A stretch of 64,000 nucleotides of DNA from contig NW_024104509.1 of assembly GCF_003945595.2 (NCBI RefSeq), positions 4,035,632 to 4,099,631 of the forward strand, written 5' to 3'. Numbering within the stretch: the first letter of the stretch is position 1; the number at the start of each line of letters is the position of its first letter. The notes beneath the pieces were generated by a model, which was not told where the DNA came from, made no database searches, and saw only the letters and a program-made list of their open reading frames with translations. Both the position numbers and the translations under genes were made by a program. Below are positions 50,411-62,829 of the stretch, one piece after another. Origin of the DNA: Pipra filicauda (taxonomy: Eukaryota > Chordata > Aves > Passeriformes > Pipridae).

Positions 50411-51889
50411 AATGGTTTCAGTGAAAACACTAAATTGGGGAATACCATTCCTAAATCAGAACTTAGTGTTTATCTATGGTTAGTAGCTAATTGGCACCCA
50501 CTTTCAAATACTGAATGTGATGAAAAGCAAAGATTAGAAAGTGGCAGCAGACAGCTAGTCCATGAGGTGAAATATTTGGGGCTCTTGATTTGTTTTGCTG
50601 AGGGTTATACAGGAGAAGCTACTAATAATAGTGGTCCAGAAAAAGGAGCACTGTCTAGTTCAAATGTAGACAATTTATACAGCTTTTAGAGATACATTAC
50701 TTCAATCTGTTCAGTTAAAAAAAATTATACAGCAGACTTACTTATGGAAATATAAAACAATTTACAAAACACTTTATCATAACACTTATCTCTGCCTGAA
50801 GCTCAGTTTGAGATTCCAGAAACTCTGACAGTTTTTGAACTTTATTTAAAACGATATCCTTCAATACCTTATATATTCAAATAAGTCATGTTTCCATCAA
50901 TTTTCAAAGATTAAAGACCCAGCTGGAGGTTTATCCATATATTAATAAAGCCCCTGGAAGACTATATTACCTAAAAGTTTTACTTAAATGTATTTTATCA
51001 TTTTAGAGATCACACTGTTTTTAAATGTCATTTTTCAGCTGTTGGAAAGTCCAGGAAGCTATTGCATTAATTAGCTCATTTTAAACTAAAATGTAGTCCT
51101 TATTATGACCTTGCTTTCTCCTGAGACCTTCAACTGCAGTTCAAGTAAATCAAAAATATCTTGGTTATTAAGGGAATAGTCAACTGTAATGCACTCAGAC
51201 AGTTATAATTTTTCTCCTTCATGAACTATTGCTGGCCATCTAAAACACTATTTTCATTAACTTGTCCAAAAGTGTGTAAAGCCTGAACAGCTATTCTCAC
51301 TAAACAAAAGACAAAGCCAACTGTGGCTCAGCCTGTGGAATCTAGGCTTAAAAATACACATGGTTGTGTTAGCTGCTACTGATAGCCTGTATAATTGGCA
51401 TGGACAAGCTTCATAGCCTTATGAGATTTGCTTCACTGACGAAAAGGACGAGAAACTAATACATTCCCATGAATAATCCAAGCTAAAAAATAACAAAAAG
51501 TTGAAACTTAGATTATTACTGGACTAATAAAGTAAAGAAAGCATGAGACTGAGGGGATTTTTTCTCATCTGTCCCTTTGAATGTACAAAATTATGCAAAT
51601 AGAGCAAGGGCTGGCAGTGAAGAGGCTTGTTTGCTCTGCATGGGTGGGAAGCTGTACTGGAAGAGGCAATCCTCCTTGCCTGTATCTAAGTTCATTAAAC
51701 TTTGACATTACTGATGCTCATCTTTCTGCCTTTTGGGTGGCAGTAACCAGAATGTCCACTTTTTTGCTTTTTTAAAATTGTGTTTATAGATAGATGCACC
51801 TGCAGGGTACATCCAGTGGTGTTGATAGAGCTCTCCTATTTAGGTTATTCCCTATCAGCTTAGAAGAGTTTTTTCATTGACAAAAATCT
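50411..51889. other. AT-rich sequence, one open frame without support
   Basis: A frame that begins in the LTR (50318) stays open to 50689, giving about 95 residues of non-LTR sequence. It shows no recognisable domain and no splice or start context. The rest is AT-rich and featureless. Confidence 0.45.
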
Positions 51890-52117
51890 CAAATGAGTGG
51901 AAATGGTAAATGTAAGAGAAGGATCTTGGAAGCCACAGGCCAGGCAGCCTCGGTTTAACCTCCATCCCTTAGAAAATCAAGAAACATATCTTCACAGAAG
52001 GCACTTCCAAATACAGAAGTACAAGAAGGCAATTAGAAATAGCTGGGCTGGATTTACCAAGGACATACATCACTTGATCTACCTGGTTTAAAGACGAATT
52101 GGCTTTAGTTTTATGAG

Positions 52118-52151
<34 letters not shown>

Positions 52152-53060
52152 AAAAAAAAATTGTTTATGTTGACTTTACCAAACATTTCAATACAGTATT
52201 ATGCCAGTCATTTTAAAGAAATACACTGCTCTAAGTGAGCACAAAAAAATGGCTGAATTTTTGAGCCTAAAGAGTAGCATAGCTGGCAGTTGTTTGTGAG
52301 TGATATTGCTCAATTGAAAATATGAACATCATCTTCAATGACATTTATGGGAATATTTTCTCATCGAGTTGATGCCAGATTTGGGGAGAGAGGAAGCACT
52401 GACAACATAGAATATAAAACCAACTTACCTATAATAAATTGGAGGAAAGGGCTAACAAGAATTCTGTAGTTCTTGATTACACTGAAATTAGGGATCTAGG
52501 GTGGAGCAAGTCCATGAGCTGGTACTGGTTGGGGAAGTGTTTATTTCCCTCTATTGGACATTAAGAAGATTTCTTCTGAAATACTTGTGTCAAGTTTTAG
52601 ACTTCCCAGTGCAGAAAAATTGGAGTGAGACCAGTAAAGGGCCATAGGGTAGATTAGGAGTCTGAGACAGATTACATTTGAGGAGAGATTAAGGGAACTG
52701 GGTTTGTTTGGCCAAAAGCAAGCTAATTACAGCCTTTCTGACATAAAGCTGGATCAGGTGGGGCTTACAGAGAAGATGGAGCCAGATTCTTCTCAGAGCT
52801 ATACAACAAAAGGACCAGAGGCAACACACATGGTTTATAGCAGGGGATATTCTAGCTGTATTTTGGGAAAATGTGGAAAATGAAAGTAGTTAAGCACAGG
52901 TTGTCCAGAGAGGCTATAGTATCTCCATCCATGGAGACCTCTAAAACTTGGTATGACACAGCCCTGAGCAGCTTGATGTAACTGTGATATTAACCTTGCT
53001 TTTGAGACAGATTAGCTGACCTCCAGAGGCCCCTTTCAACATAAATTTTTCTGTGGTCTT
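51890..53060 (+). mobile_element. CR1 LINE, reverse transcriptase to 3' end
   Basis: This is one long plus-strand copy. CAGCCTCGGTTTAACCTCC and CATCCCTTAGAAAATC give the pre-motif A region, and GCTGGATTTACCAAGGACAT follows. GTTTATGTTGACTTTACCAA (VYVDFTKHF) is motif A. AACATCATCTTCAATGACAT and GAGTTGATGCCAGATTTGG give the motif B and C region. TTGTGTCAAGTTTTAGACTTC, GAGAGATTAAGGGAACTGG, TTGTCCAGAGAGGCT and ATCCATGGAGACC lead to the tail. An A-tract of about 43 bases (52118-52160) interrupts it just before motif A. All frames are broken. Confidence 0.75.
52117..52160 (+). repeat. Poly-A tract inside CR1
   Basis: About 42 A with one G at 52150. It lies inside the CR1 reverse-transcriptase region, not at a 3' end. 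Confidence 0.9.
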
Positions 53061-53339
53061 ACTGAATCAATGATAATACAAACACATACTCTAGCTATGA
53101 AGTATGAGCAGTGGTTTGCTCCAAGTGATCAAAATCAAAGGCAGCTGATCACTGTAGGTAGGGTCCACTCCAGAGATGGGGCAAGGGCACATCAAGAAAT
53201 CTAATGTACATAAAAGTCTGGATAGTCATTAGTGCAGATTTGAACTTACTTGCTCTCACTGCCTGTGAGTCCCTCACCAAGAAGTTTCTTGACAGACTTT
53301 TTGTTTAAGTACTCGAAGAAACAGACAGTTTCCTTCTTT

Positions 53340-53410
53340 TCACAGAATCACAGAATATGCTGTGTTGGAAGGGACCCACAACGATCATCCAGTCCTATAC
53401 AGATACCCAC
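53340..53410 (-). mobile_element. CR1 LINE 3' terminus, short
   Basis: TCACAGAATCACAGAAT is followed by GTTGGAAGGGACCCACAA and GATCATCCAGTCC, the reversed CR1 3' end. Similarity fades after about 70 bases, so only the tail was inserted or kept. Confidence 0.85.
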
Positions 53411-55351
53411 CTAGTTGTTAGATTGTATACTATCTTGATGAACATTTCCAACAGAAATTACTGTGACCAAAGTGAGTACATTTTTTGATTGTAGTTCTAA
53501 ACTGTAAACTGGCTCTCACAGCATAACATGCCTTTGATACTGTGAACTTCAACAAAGTACTTAAATAGCTTATATATTCATTTCATAATGATTAATAAAA
53601 AATGCTGTATTTATAAGGTTGAAAATGAGAGAGAGAATATTTTAAGTTTCAGTGCTCAGGGAATAAACAGGTAGTAAAGTTCTGATCATAATGAAGCAGG
53701 TCACCAAATCAAGACACTGTATGTGACAAAGAAGTCACAACCTCTGAAGTCATTAAATCTTATTTCATGCTGTTTGAGATCAAGACGAGAAACCCAAGCT
53801 GAAATAAACCAGTGGGCTTTGAAAGCTTCTCTGGAGGCTTAATGAATTCAAGGAGAGGAAAGGACATTTCAAAATTTTTATAGTTCAATATTAAAGTTTA
53901 TATTTCATACAGTTACTCTTTTAAACAGAAAACCCAATAAAGAGTCCCAACGCACAGTAGGATTGTAATTCTATTATATAGATAACCTCAAATAGTACAT
54001 CATTTCAATGATAAATGGGTACTTCATCAGACCAGCCATTCTAGAGAACCCTCTCATGAAGAAAAGGGATTCTACAGAGTACTTGTCTGAATGTGTCTTA
54101 TAGGATTGTGATCACATCCCAGACTCTCCAGATGAGTAATCCCCAATGTCAAAGGACTCATTAGCTGCCATACCAAAGCTCTAGATGGAGCTCAGACTGC
54201 TTCCCATGTCTGGGTTAGGGCACAAGATGTTTGAAAAAGAGGCTGTTAACAATTGCTTTTTCATTCCTTGCAGCTTTGACTTTATGTTTCCCCAGCTCAC
54301 ACAAACATAATCAATATTAATCATCAGAATAGACACTTTTTCCCAAGCCTTCATCTGCTCTGAGCTTCCAGGGTCCCATGCAAGTATCAGACCTTGTGAA
54401 ACAACCTAGGATAGATCTAGTGTATATTCAAAATTATTTTTTCTCCCCTGAACATCTCCAATTTTGGAGTTTTCCAGAAGTCTTTGAATTAAGAGTGAGG
54501 GATGTCTAACCCAAGATTTAAATAAGGAAGGCTTTTTGCAGCACTGAACTTGCAGGATTTTGTTATGTTTGGATCTTTTGTTCTTCAAAACATATTTAAT
54601 CAATATACAAAAGCATTCTATTTGATTTCAGAGGATTTTGGGTAACACTCACAAAGATGAAAGTGCTGGGACAGCTTTCTGCATCTGTATCTGGTTTCTC
54701 ATGATGGCACACTTTCTTGCAGGTAGCACTTAGATGAGACATTTCCTCTGAGTTGTTGTTTCTCATTACTGGATGGACTTACAGATACAGCTGGCATTTT
54801 CTGCGCTGACATCTTTAGCAAGACTGATGTTTTCCCCCTGCGTATTTTGTTGCTTTCACCCTTATAATGATGGCAGTGTCTGTTCCTGCTTCTATTTTTT
54901 GCAACAGCAATATTTGTTCTAGATTTTGTCTTTCTTGATAACATTCGCTCTTGCCCCTATTATGGTAGTACTGTACTAGCTTTATTGTTCTGTCCACCTG
55001 CTTCTACTGCAGTTGCAGCGCTTCATCTGACCTCTTTTTTTCTTTTACCACTTTTGATGGTAATGCTCCTGCATTTACCTTCTGCTGTTACCCTTTCCTA
55101 TGTCTTCATCAATCTGATCTCATCTTTTTCTCAAAAAAACATATTTGCAGAAAATTAAGATAACGGAAAAGAGCTGGGAGACTTTTTCATTGCTTCCCTC
55201 TGCTTCCTAATTTGACTCTCTTGCATATAGAGCAAAAATAATACTATTTTTTAAGTGGAAAATAATAATAAAAAAAAAACTGACAAAAGATAGGAACAAG
55301 ACTAGTCCTCTTTGCTTTTGTTTAGACTTATATTTATAATTTCAGCATTTA
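53411..55351. other. AT-rich sequence, nothing recognised
   Basis: No gene or repeat family was recognised. A pyrimidine-rich stretch around 54690-55110 gives Lys/Arg-rich frames on the minus strand, without motifs. Confidence 0.5.
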
Positions 55352-55356
55352 CTTCA
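55352..55356. repeat. Left target-site duplication CTTCA
   Basis: Repeated exactly at 55934-55938. Confidence 0.8.
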
Positions 55357-55933
55357 TGTGCTGGTTTAAAGGTAAACCAGCAGGGGAAATGAACTCAATT
55401 CAAAAGAGAGATTATAAGTCAGAATAACAATTTAATAAAATAATACAATAAATACAATTGTACAGACAAACAATTGGTTTTAACCCACAAAACCCAAATG
55501 TATAACCCAGCACCCTGGGGCATGAACAGAGTGGTGTTCTTTGAGTCTGAAGTCCAAAGCAAAAAGTGAGGCGAAAACCTTTTGGTGAGAGTGCTGTTGC
55601 AGTCTGGTCAAGAGTGGTGCTTGCAGTCCAGTCGAGGGTGCTGGTCTTAGTCTGGCTGAGAGCGGTGAGCTGCAGTCTTCCTCTGGATCCCACGCATGGT
55701 AAAAAGGTTCCAAAACTCCAAGATTATATATTCTCCAGTTCAGGCAGGAATGCTCAGTCCTTCCCTCAGAGTGGGGAATTCCACAAAAGGGTATGAGGAC
55801 AGGAACATCTTCCTATCTCGCAGGCCTCTACTGCTAACAATTTCTGGGAAATGGCATGGAAGGCCATAGAATACACAGTTTTGGGTTACACCCATACCAT
55901 GATGAACTGGTCTCAGCTGTCTTAACTAGGACA
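55357..55933 (-). mobile_element. Solo LTR, avian ERVL-like, 577 bp
   Basis: The plus strand starts TGTGCTGGTTTAAAGG and ends CTTAACTAGGACA. The ends form an imperfect terminal inverted match (TGTGCTGGTTTAA against TGTCCTAGTTAAG). A perfect 5-bp duplication, CTTCA, flanks it on both sides. The minus-strand start resembles the TGTCCTGGTT start of the LTR at 50044, which is why minus is chosen as the sense strand. The segment after the left end (AGATTATAAGTCAGAATAAC) recalls a frequent bird LTR. No internal viral genes adjoin it, so it is a solo LTR. Open frames inside are not genes. Confidence 0.8.
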
Positions 55934-55938
55934 CTTCA
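55934..55938. repeat. Right target-site duplication CTTCA
   Basis: Exact copy of 55352-55356. Confidence 0.8.
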
Positions 55939-57544
55939 GAATATTTGAAAGTACATTAATGTACTGATGAAAATTCAGGGATTTAAGCTTTTTGAAAAAA
56001 TTCTTACAGTCCCTCCAAAATTTTGCAGAAACATTTCAAGAAACTTTAGTTTTAGTTATGTATCTTTATTTCCTACCGATATAATCGTTTCTTATTTTTA
56101 ACTACATGACCCAATAAAATTATGAAACTGAGTAGTCGTATATGACAACAAACTTAGCCCATGATGTTCAAATAGAATAAAGAAAGTAAGTTAAAAGTCA
56201 CCCATTTCTGGTTTTTATTTATGCCCAGAAAAACTCTATAGGACTAATTGGGTTGAACAGATTTGTATAAGAACTAGAATAGGTCCACCATATTTAATTT
56301 TAATTTGTTACCTTTTTCTAAACATCGGTCATTATGCTGGGGAGTGTGAATTAACTGAGAAAAACAATTTGTAGCATTACTGTCTGTTACAAATCTATTT
56401 AACTTTTACAGTCATTTTGTTATCACAAAGAAAAAAAATAAAATGTTACAAAGCTATTGCTTATAAAATAAAGATCTGTGTCATAAATTTGTGTCAGAGT
56501 GTTTTATCCTTACTGAAAAAGTTCTTTAAAAATATGGTTTTTATAAAGCAGGTTTATGAGGGCAAATTTTGCTTATAATGTGATTTCCCAAGAACTGAAG
56601 TTAAATGAATCTAAGAAGTGCCAGACACCACTAAATATGGGCAAAAAAAGAAACTTAGAGGGTTTCTCAAGCTAAAAATAAGCCTGAAGTTTCAGTGAGT
56701 ACAGTTTAAAAATGCAGGCATTTTAAATTACAATGTTAAAAAAAGAAAAGAAAAAGAAAAAATGCTTTGATCAGCTGCTTGCTTAAAGATTTTACAAACA
56801 CCCATTGTATTACATTTTAAATTATAGAAACAATATTTCTGTCTGTTGCTTAGAAAATCCTAGAAGAAAGCACTTCAGTTAATAATTAGTGTAATTAAAA
56901 AACTCATACTAGAACAAAACCCAAACTTATTAAACCCTGGAGAATTCTCCGAATCTTTTTGGTCTTTAAAATAAGAAATATGGTTAGATATGAGATATCT
57001 ATGCCAGAAAGAGATAACATCATTTTTACATGACTTGAGTTTGTATGGCTGAATTCTGCATAGTTTTGATACCCAGTTATCAAAATACATATTTTACAGA
57101 AGGAAGTATTCACCATATGCAGTATTTTACTGTTTTAAAAAATATGTAGTTTCAAAACAAAGGAAGTTACTGGGAAACAGTACAATTCAATTTACATAGT
57201 CTATATTCCTCCTGAAATCATATTTTGCAGTAGAATATTATTACCTTGCGTTAAAAATCTAAACATCAACTAACTTCATAGTATCTGAATCTCAGAAGGC
57301 ATCGTTACAAACCTATTCTGTGAGTTGTTACCAACACTGGGTCAGAATTTTTGGACGCAAAAACTCTCTAGCTTATCTGAAAAACATCAGGTCTATTTTT
57401 TTGTCAGGTCTATGAGAAAAATATTATGGGGTGAGAAGTATTGTAAACCCCTAAAGATAGATGAAAGTGATTGAACAACACTTTAAGTGTTTTTCTAACT
57501 TTCAATTCACAAAAAACTGATTACTATTTTGTCTTTATTTTCAG

Positions 57545-57705
57545 TTTTGATGCAATTTTAGCAAAACCTGACTCATTTTGCGAGAACCAGTTTAACAGCA
57601 GTGCTACCTCCCATCTTACAGAAAGAAATTGCTCTCATTCCTGCAATATACAGGCTGGGAAACTAACCATTACCACGTTCATTAAGCAATTCTATGAAAA
57701 CCATT
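57545..57705 (+). other. Splice-site-flanked open segment, weak exon candidate
   Basis: A strong acceptor-like tract (TTTTGTCTTTATTTTCAG) ends at 57544, and GTAAGAAAAT, a reasonable donor on the intron side, starts at 57706. The 161 bases between stay open in one frame (starting FDAILAKPDSFCENQ) with three Cys in about 25 residues (FCENQ ... NCSHSC). No domain is recognised. The frame runs on to a stop at 57750, so a terminal exon is also possible. Chance cannot be excluded. Confidence 0.2.
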
Positions 57706-60700
57706 GTAAGAAAATACCTAAAGATAGGAAAGAATATTTTCTTTTAGTTTAATTGGATACATATCCACATAAAGCCAAGAGCAAAAGACTGCTTTGCTGT
57801 GAAAAGGCCAGATCAAAAGGGCTGGATTAATTACTGAAACAAATATTTCACACAATTTTAAAATCTATTAGCAATATGGCAGTACTTATCTAGTGATGAA
57901 GGAAAGAAATGTGAGAGCAGCTAACCTTGGCTCTCATCACTTGTGATCTAATCAGAAGGATTCCTGTCCTTGCTTATATCCTTGAATCCTGACTGAATGG
58001 TTCAGCTAGTTCTGTGCTTACACAGCTATTTCCAGCTGGTTACTCAATGATACATGAGCCTAGAGGAGGCAAAGGGGAAAGAGTGGCTATACGTTTTGAA
58101 TCTGACCTCATATATAACAAAAGTCTCTTCCAGGCAGGAAAAAAAAAATCATTCAAATGTGTCTACTTAGTACAAGAATCCCAGTTAAAATATAGAAACC
58201 GTGATGTTCTGCAGAACTAAACGTGTACACCAACTGTTTGTTCAAGGACTTCCTCTCAGAGCTAAGTGTGATGCAAAGGGACTTCAATAAATTTATGAAT
58301 GCTCAGGGACTTATAAAAGCAGTCAGATTATACCTTTGGTATTTATAATGACTGTAAAACTCTACCAAGTCTTCTCTAGGAAACTTGGACACCTTTGAGT
58401 ATCTTTGACCTAACCTGAGAGACTTTAATCTAGTAATACCAGGAGACTTAATCTCGTTAATATTGTTGTTTGAATCCTGTGAAAAATTACTACCACGCCT
58501 TTGAAGTGATTCTCTGTCACTAAATGATGAGGATGATTTTGAATCTCAATGTTTACAGCTTTTTAGTGTAGGAAGACAGAGAAGATTTCTTCTTAAATCA
58601 TTCCTTTCTCTGTAATGGAAACGAACTACAGATTCTTGAGAAGATACTACTCTGCAACAAAATTGTCGTATCAGTAAAATATAAATATGAGGTGTTTACT
58701 CTCTGTGTCAGTTTCAACAGGTTTAATAGAAATATCTTCTCCACAGTATTAGATTGTGAAATTTACCCATGTACATTGCAATGTATGTTTAGTATATAAC
58801 TCAGAGTTTACTATTCAAAAAGCCGATGTAGTCTAGACAGTGAAACAAATAAGGACAGCATAAATGACCTTAACCATCTGGGCATACCCTGCATTACTTT
58901 GCCAAATTCCTTTGTGGAGTGCTGTTAGAAGGGTTTGTTGATGCACAGTTCGATTATTAATGGCTTCTGCTCTGATACCTGAAAAAACTTTATTTTGTGC
59001 ATGAAATTAGGCCTTCTTATTGTTGCATGGCAGTAGTTTGAAATGTACTGCCTGTTCCAACATCTGGGAACATGTAGCAGATAGTTCAAAAAATAAGAAT
59101 AACCACAGCATGGGACTGAACCACACAGATGAAGATAAAGATGAATCATCTCAGCCAGTTTTGCATGACCTCCAGTAAGCCTCATTACAAATAGCAAGGA
59201 TGAAAGTGAACTGAAAGATACTTAAAAAATTGATACCCAAGAACAACTAGACTAAACCAACCTTTAGCTCATTAAAACTTATAGTCATTTGAGTATTCTG
59301 TTTTAAAGTAAAAGAAGCTATGAGAAGATCCTCTTTCAGGGAGACAGATGCAAAACTTTGAGAAACTTCACATGTGAACATTGCTTAGTTTTTGATCATT
59401 TCTAGACCAAAACGATTTTGGAACTTTAATATCCCCTTTAAAAAGCCAAAATATTACATTCAAACCCTTGATAAGTTCATGAAAAAGCAGGCTCCAAACT
59501 TTTCACAATTTTTCTTTTGTAATACACTACAGTTGGTTTACAATACAATGAAAATACTTCAAGTTTGCTGCCAGGAGCAAGCCTCTACCCTGTTCCCGAT
59601 GCTTCTTCCCTTCCAAATGCGTCTTCCTTATTCTCACTACCATTGACCCTGTTACCTCTCCTACATAATTGAAGTTGTGTTACTACATTTGCTGACAACT
59701 AAGATGGTTTTCTGAATTGATTACAATGTTGGAAAGAGTAGCTTTGGAAAAAATTGCTTTTAACTGAGATACCTTTATCCTACATGACTATCAATTCCTT
59801 AAAGTACACAAGAGTTTCTAGATGTGAAAGTTATGCATCCATTTGCTGTCCCTTTAAGTGAATGTCCTGTTTTGCTTCATAGGTGCACAGCAGGGAGAAT
59901 GTTGACTGGCATTTGCTACCTCTACATCACACAGACTGACTATCAAGTAGGAGATGGAAGTAAAGGATCCTAAAGAGGGCAAGTCCAACATACAGAGTTT
60001 TAAATCACTATCATCAAGCTCCTATCATCGGTAGATGGCGAAGTGAATGCCATGCCTAGGTCCTCCTCCATCTTCTCTTCTAATCATTGAGCCTGGTATT
60101 ACTTTTACACCCAGACTTGCATCCCTCATCACAGGAAGGAGTTTGACAGCTAATGGAGCAAGGTCAAATCAGGCTACTCCCAGAAGGGCTTCTCTAAAAC
60201 TTTCTAGATAATGGATAGGAGGATAAAATTAAAACAAGTGATCAATGTTTAAATTTTATATTTAATTTTTGTGTGATCTGAATCACCTGAAGTACTCAGA
60301 TGTGTTAGCAGACTACTGAGTTCTGAACATTTAGTTAAATGGAGGTCACCTCTTTAGATCTTTGTGTACAAAATATGCTTTGTCAGACCTGCTAATAATC
60401 CAAATCCCTAAACTGCAGTAAGCTTAGTTTTATTTTAAACACAAGAACAAAAAACCTGAAAATTGATTTTTCTGGACATTAGCATTAAAGATAGTCAAAG
60501 AATGTAATTCATTTGCAGTTTGTGTGAATAACTATTACAGAACCAGCATCAAGTTTAATCTTTTTTTAAGCCCATTTACATGAGAAATGAATTTATAACA
60601 AGCTGCTGAGTCCCACAGGATATAATAAATTATTGCTTCCTTTACAGTTTTGGATGTTTTCTCACCCTTCATTGCTTCAAAGGGTGAGTCATAACACAAA

Positions 60701-60818
60701 GCCCCTAATAATTTCCAGAAAACGTATTGTTATGAAAAAAATATATTAAGTGGCACATCTTACATGGGTATGAAAGGAAAACAATTTTGTTTAAAAACTG
60801 TCTTCCTGTTTTAGAAAA

Positions 60819-60840
60819 AAAACAAACAAACAAACAAAAA
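60819..60840 (+). repeat. (CAAA)n simple repeat
   Basis: Short A-rich repeat with CAAA units. Confidence 0.8.
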
Positions 60841-62602
60841 ATAGTCCTAATAATTAATGGAAATGTCCCCTCAAAGCACAAACTCCTTTTAACCATCCAA
60901 ATGGATACTGAGATCAAAAGGTGAATTTCATGCATTACAGGCAGCTGTTGAGTCAGCAGCTCTCATTTAGTCTAACAAAGATTCATTCATGAGCATGAGA
61001 TGAAAAGACCATTTTACACATGATTACAATCAGCGGTGGTGAAGAGTTCTCCTCATAAATAAGGACTTCCCCTCAGGCTGCATGGTGAACAGCTGGACCT
61101 GTATAAAAACAATTATTAAAATCTTTCCAAGATGCTGGAACACTACCCAGAATAAAGTTTTCTGCAGATACTGCCTTCATCCCTTGTTTTCTGTTTAATT
61201 AGCCCTACTGAGATGTAGAGATCATTAGCACAGGCAGAGCACAATGTTAATATGCTGTCTTGTGATATGAGGGCGCAACACTGAGGAAATAAAAAGTTTC
61301 CCTTTTCTTTCTAAAACTGAATTCAATGAGTTATTCTTTTCCCCCCATGAATTATAATAATGGAAAACCAAAGAAAGTAATGTGATCAGAAAAGTTAATC
61401 CTTTTGGCAGAGGCATGGACAGAAGTATTGGCCTTTTCCCTAAATCCAGGAGGACATTTAAAGGGGAAAAAGGTGACTATAGAATTCAATTCATTGAAAG
61501 AGCGTGGAGTTTTTTTGTGCTTGAAAATGCTGATTTACAGACATTTGTTAAACCAGGAGGTGTTTATTTTTCTATATATGGCAGCTGTAAAGAGCAGAGC
61601 AGGTCAAAGCCCCATTCTGCTAAGCACTATTTAAACTGATAGCAAATGACATTCCCCTCCCTGAAGTCATTAGAGTCTAAAATAAATGTTCATAGAATAA
61701 CCTTCTAAATACAATTTATGTGCAGCATAAAACATTCTATTTTAAGAGAGACATATGGGAAGGAGAAGACTGCTAATAAGGTTACATCTACACGCAAGGT
61801 TGCAAGAAGAGATATATTTTCCCTGTTCATGCTCTAAGATGGATTTTAGCCAATTCTGGCCTGGAGTAACCAGGCCGTGTCAGCATAATACTGTTATGGT
61901 GGCACAATACTTTGTCTCTTAGCAGGACTTGTTGACCCTAAAGCTCCTGTGTTTGTATTATACAAGGACTAGAGCAAGGCCATGCAGTGCATCAAAGAGG
62001 ACTGAAACGGGAGCTATGCACGGAAAGGTAAATGATAGTAAAATACTGCATTAATAGGAATAACAGAGCTAATCTCAGGACCTTGATACTATTGCTAACC
62101 TTGCAACTGCATGCCCCAAAGCTGTATAGCCCTGTCTTCTTGGTTTTCTTTATTAGGAAGACAATATTCCTCTGTAGACAAATGTTCAGAAAGGCATGTC
62201 AAAATAAGCCTTCTCTCCTTTGGCTTAACTGAGTAATATTTTTAGACTGGGACCTGTCTCTACCTTTACTATCTTTCATTAAGGTTATATGCATGCATAG
62301 TGTTGTAAGAATGATAAATGTCAGAATAATCAAGTTTAGGATTGTGCAGCAACCATGTTCTTCTTTGCAGAAGGAGATGTGAGAATGTTGGTCATAAAGG
62401 GCAAGTTGCAGTGTCTTAGCTCTTCAACACTATTCATCCTCTACCAATTCTGATTACAGAAGGCAAAAATAAATAAAAAGCCAAAAAAGCTCCGGAAATG
62501 TTCCTCATGAAGCAATTGAACTCACACCATGTGAAAGTAGCCCATAAAGATCAAGAAACTGAGTATAAGGAAATTTGTGTAGTATTATCAAATGATTTAT
62601 TA

Positions 62603-62643
62603 TTGAAATACATAGTGAATTGAAATACATAGTGAATTGAAAT
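62603..62643 (+). repeat. 17-bp tandem repeat, 2.4 copies
   Basis: TTGAAATACATAGTGAA occurs twice exactly, then TTGAAAT. Confidence 0.9.
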
Positions 62644-62829
62644 GTAAGCTATACTGAACTATCTTTGCTTGGTTAAAAGTGAGATTGAACAGTCTAAGAC
62701 CACAGCTATTCTAGGCTTGTAGTTTGATGAATTTGCATCCTTCTTAGATTAGGAAAATTTAAAAAAAGAGGGGAAAGGTAGTGGAAAAACAGAAAGGAAT
62801 CATTCTGATGAAAAAGACAGTACAAACAG

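Larger units (their letters stand above)
55939..62829. other. AT-rich sequence, no gene recognised
   Basis: About 6.9 kb contains only short unsupported frames, one splice-flanked candidate (57545-57705), a CAAA repeat at 60819-60840 and a 17-bp tandem repeat at 62603-62643. Confidence 0.5.

Noticed and set aside
50481..50485. TAGTA as a right-hand duplication for the LTR at 50044
   Set aside because: TAGTA also precedes the LTR (50039-50043), but the bases before 50481 do not end in CA and do not look like an LTR terminus.
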